A stretch of DNA of 64,000 bases from Aquiflexum lacus (GTDB lineage Bacteria > Bacteroidota > Bacteroidia > Cytophagales > Cyclobacteriaceae): positions 186,001-250,000 of the forward strand of contig NZ_JABFHF010000003.1 in NCBI RefSeq assembly GCF_015476655.1. The letters run 5' to 3'. The position numbers and the translations under genes were made by a program. A model generated the notes under the pieces. That model saw only the letters and a list, made by a program, of their open reading frames with translations, had not been told where the DNA came from and made no database searches. Positions 61,609 to 64,000 of this stretch are shown one piece after another (within the stretch, counting starts at the first letter, position 1; every line of letters starts with the position of its first letter).

Positions 61609-62727
61609 ATGAAAAATATATTGAATTTACCTTTATTGATTGTCCTTGTGACATTGTTTTCTTGTTCAACAAACGAAAAAAGAGTTTTTGACGGAACTGT
61701 AGAAGTCTCAGGAATATTGACCAACGCACCTGAGGGGAAACTTGAATTGTCGCAGTTTGTGGACGATAGCACAGAGTCTCTTGCGGAACTTGAATTGAAT
61801 AGCAGTGGAAAATTTGATTATCAACTCAATTTGGAATCCCCCGGTTTTTATGAATTGAATCTGATGGACCAAAGAATTGTAAGGCTTGCGCTTTATGATC
61901 AGGATGTACAGATTTTTTATGATTTCGATGATGAAAATAGCCTAAAAATTGAAGGTTCAGAAGATTCAAAGAATATGCAGCAGATAGAATCTCTCATGAC
62001 CGATTATCAAGAGAAGCTCAATGAACTTAATGATGCCTATTTTGAAGCAATGAGCAAAAGAGATCAAGATGCCATCAAGGATATTCAAAACAAAGCTATG
62101 TTGATTGAAACTTCTCATAGTGAAAAAGTCAAAAAAACATTGGAAGGGATGAATGGAAGCTTTGCCACGATGGCAGGGATTTCCCTATTGAATCTCAAGA
62201 ATGATTTCTTATTTGTTGATCAGATGGTTTCTGATCTCAACCAAAAATATCCTGATACGAAGATGATACAGGTGATGGCCAATCAACTGGATGAGATGAG
62301 GGCATTATCGATAGGTCAAATAGCCCCCGAAATATCGCTGCCTGATCCCGATGGTAATATGGTAAATCTCTCGGACTTAAGAGGTAAATATGTTTTAATT
62401 GACTTTTGGGCTGCATGGTGCAGACCTTGTAGACAGGAAAACCCAAATGTTGTAAAATTGTATAATGAATACAATGATAAAGGTTTCGAGGTTTTCGGAG
62501 TGTCTTTGGATCGGACAAAAGATGCTTGGGTAAAAGCAATCGAAGAAGATGAACTGACCTGGACCCATGTTTCTGACCTGAAATATTTCAATTCTGCTGC
62601 GGCAGCTTTGTATCAAATCAATGCAATCCCAGCCACTTACATGGTGGATCCAGAAGGAAGGATTATTGCTAAAGATTTAAGAGGTGTAAATTTGGAAAAT
62701 AAATTGAAAGAAATCTTCAATCAATAA
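61609..62727 (+). CDS. Lipoprotein with DUF4369-like and TlpA thioredoxin domains
   Basis: A 372-residue protein with a lipoprotein signal (NLPLLIVLVTLFSCSTNEK, Cys20 probably acylated). Residues about 28-125 match the DUF4369-type beta domain (GTVEVSGILTNAPEGKLELS), then a helical linker, and about 235-372 a TlpA/ResA-like thioredoxin domain with the redox motif WCRPC near residue 268 and the cis-Pro loop AIPATYMVD. It acts in the periplasm in thiol-disulfide exchange, often in cytochrome c or redox-repair contexts. It lies in a row with gatB on the same strand. Specific partner unknown. Confidence 0.93.
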   Translation: MKNILNLPLLIVLVTLFSCSTNEKRVFDGTVEVSGILTNAPEGKLELSQFVDDSTESLAELELNSSGKFDYQLNLESPGFYELNLMDQRIVRLALYDQDVQIFYDFDDENSLKIEGSEDSKNMQQIESLMTDYQEKLNELNDAYFEAMSKRDQDAIKDIQNKAMLIETSHSEKVKKTLEGMNGSFATMAGISLLNLKNDFLFVDQMVSDLNQKYPDTKMIQVMANQLDEMRALSIGQIAPEISLPDPDGNMVNLSDLRGKYVLIDFWAAWCRPCRQENPNVVKLYNEYNDKGFEVFGVSLDRTKDAWVKAIEEDELTWTHVSDLKYFNSAAAALYQINAIPATYMVDPEGRIIAKDLRGVNLENKLKEIFNQ

Positions 62728-62812
62728 AATACCGATCAAACGAAGAGGCAGTGTTTTGGGCACTTGTAGTCTTTTTATTTGTAAAAATAAATTTTATATT
62801 CCTTCGTCAAAC

Positions 62813-62847
62813 ATTGAAAATATATAAAGAATTTTCACATAGATTTG
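62813..62847 (+). promoter_or_regulatory. Candidate promoter of the Pro-rich lipoprotein gene
   Basis: ATTG at 62813-62816 and TAGATTTG at 62840-62847, spacing 23. It would leave a leader of about 145 bases to ATG 62998. The leader is AT-rich with no structure that I can name. Confidence 0.4.
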
Positions 62848-62997
62848 TGCATCTTTGAAAAATACAAAAAACACACAAATTGCAATTCCAGAAATAATAA
62901 ATTCAAAATAAATAATTTGAAATCTTTCAATGGAATACATTTTGTACAATATAAAGTAACCCAATCTCTTAAATTAAAATTAATCAATTAGCTAAAC

Positions 62998-63471
62998 ATG
63001 AAAAAAAGAACCGTCCAATCACCACTGAGCAGGATACTGACAATTGCCCTGTTTGGATTGCTAGCCTTGGGTGCCTGTAAAGGGAAGAAGAAAGTCGTAG
63101 CAGCACCAGAACCAGCACCTGTAGAAGAAGTAAAACCAACCCCACCACCACCACCTGCGCCAGGTCCTTCTGCTGAGGAAGTTGCAGTAGGTAAATTGGA
63201 GAATTATTTCAACAGTATCGCCAATTCCAGCAATCTAGATGCTGCCAATACGACTATCCAAGAAGCATCCGGCATGTTTTCTAATTCAAATACACCTGTT
63301 TTGATTGTGATTCATGAAGAAAGTGGAATTAAGGATTATGATGAACCTACTACCATTGATAAATATTTGAATTACCTAAAAGACACCAAGAAAAACCTCA
63401 ACTTTATATCCGATATCAGACTTGATAATAATGGTAGGGTTTCTGAACTGGAACTTCGTCGTAAAAAATAA
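62998..63471 (+). CDS. Proline-rich putative lipoprotein
   Basis: A 157-residue protein with a lipoprotein signal ending LALGAC (Cys27 acylated). After a basic KGKKKVV stretch it has a Pro/Ala/Val linker (PTPPPPPAPGPS) and then a compact domain of about 100 residues (SAEEVAVGKLENYFNSIANS ... DKYLNYLKDTKKNLNFIS) with a charged end ELRRKK. Lipoproteins of this form are found in Cytophagales; some are misannotated as nucleoid proteins. It may be anchored to a membrane and reach through the periplasm by its Pro-rich arm. It precedes the gene at 63495 by 23 bases, so the two are probably co-transcribed. Confidence 0.8.
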   Translation: MKKRTVQSPLSRILTIALFGLLALGACKGKKKVVAAPEPAPVEEVKPTPPPPPAPGPSAEEVAVGKLENYFNSIANSSNLDAANTTIQEASGMFSNSNTPVLIVIHEESGIKDYDEPTTIDKYLNYLKDTKKNLNFISDIRLDNNGRVSELELRRKK

Positions 63472-63494
63472 TATCCACCGTAAAATCTAATCAA

Positions 63495-64000
63495 ATGAAA
63501 AAATATATCCCACTTTTCCTGTTGCTGTTTTTGGTATCAGCATCAGTTTCAATGGCCCAATCCGACAATATCAGTCCAGCTAGAAAGCAGGCGATTGATT
63601 CCTTGGCATTGGAAAAAGTAAAAGATTTGAGTAAGTATATCAGTATAATTGGAAGTAAGGAAACACAATTCTCTGAGGCAAATCGCGTTATGGACAGAGC
63701 GGAAGAACTATTTGCACCAGGTGCTGAAATGGGAGTTTCTTCCTTGAACCGCAAAGAAATAGCTTATTATAAAGTAAGAAGATACTTTGAAAGATTGATG
63801 GCTTTGAATTATGATCGGGTAAACATTTCATGGTACGATATTCATTACATCAGTGATCTTGAAAGACAGCCTGATGGAAGATATGTTGGCGTTGTAACTG
63901 TTTACCAGAGATTTGAAGGTACTTCCCTTGAAAGTGGTCTAAACTATAGAGATACCACCAAAAAAGATATCACCATATACGTTGAGAAAAAACAAACTCA
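63495..64000 (+). CDS. Exported protein, cut by the window end (partial)
   Basis: The frame is open from ATG 63495 to the right edge, at least 168 residues. It starts with a clear Sec signal peptide (MKKYIPLFLLLFLVSASVSM, cleavage near MAQ). The mature part is helical then beta-rich (EIAYYKVRRYFERLMALNYD, YVGVVTVYQRFEGTSLESG) and runs off in DITIYVEKKQT. I do not recognise the family. With the Pro-rich lipoprotein just before it, it may belong to an envelope-related set. Confidence 0.8.
   Translation, partial: MKKYIPLFLLLFLVSASVSMAQSDNISPARKQAIDSLALEKVKDLSKYISIIGSKETQFSEANRVMDRAEELFAPGAEMGVSSLNRKEIAYYKVRRYFERLMALNYDRVNISWYDIHYISDLERQPDGRYVGVVTVYQRFEGTSLESGLNYRDTTKKDITIYVEKKQT

Overview
The window looks like chromosomal DNA of a Bacteroidota bacterium, most likely order Cytophagales and probably family Cyclobacteriaceae. 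The reasons are family-level: a SusC/SusD pair with an ECF sigma/FecR switch, a type IX secretion C-terminal domain, the short TAnnTTTG promoter element, tRNA genes without encoded CCA, and many genes without a clear Shine-Dalgarno. No database search was possible, so the family placement is inference.

Layout. 1-2540: 3' end of ffh, then a small accessory patch (orphan exported protein, decayed antitoxin fragment, VapBC pair) bracketed by two near-identical terminator hairpins. 2609-5178: outer-membrane barrel, dprA, MerR regulator, rhamnose-mutarotase-like enzyme. 5605-9819: large T9SS-type surface protein and galE. 9894-11276: an unusual array of tRNA-Asp genes, tRNA-derived 93-bp repeats, and two copies of a 367-bp unit that carries a small GIY-YIG nuclease ORF ending inside tRNA sequence. 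11386-24562: housekeeping and lipid genes (accA, MBL hydrolase, patatin, acyltransferase, YihY), ceramidase-like protein, BASS transporter, truC, S10 peptidase, gluQ, and others. 24131-37957: one leftward locus (ECF sigma, FecR, SusC, SusD, two exported RraA-like proteins, three Tat-signal enolase-superfamily enzymes, NTF2-like protein), which I read as an uptake and periplasmic breakdown system for a sugar acid or related carboxylate; its SusC gene has an in-frame stop codon. 38169-46514: rlmD, AGCS symporter, glycerate kinase, and a GCS2-CBS ligase-like gene paired with a desuccinylase-like gene. 46912-51616: a broken RecG-like fragment, acyl-CoA dehydrogenase, acetyltransferase, DinB protein and a three-gene toxin-antitoxin block. 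51712-64000: ABC exporter, DUF5916 protein, M23 peptidase, alaS, gatB, a possible 38-aa ORF, TlpA-like lipoprotein, a Pro-rich lipoprotein and a gene running off the end.

The strongest candidate for something undescribed is the tRNA-Asp/GIY-YIG array. Eight tRNA-Asp-like copies lie in 1.3 kb, only two intact; in most decayed copies the anticodon arm has been replaced by a CCCGA...TCGGG palindrome, and the nuclease ORF takes its last codons and stop from the tRNA D-arm. gluQ, whose family modifies queuosine in tRNA-Asp, is about 11 kb away, but I see no evidence of a functional link. No CRISPR array, rRNA operon, prophage or IS transposase was seen.
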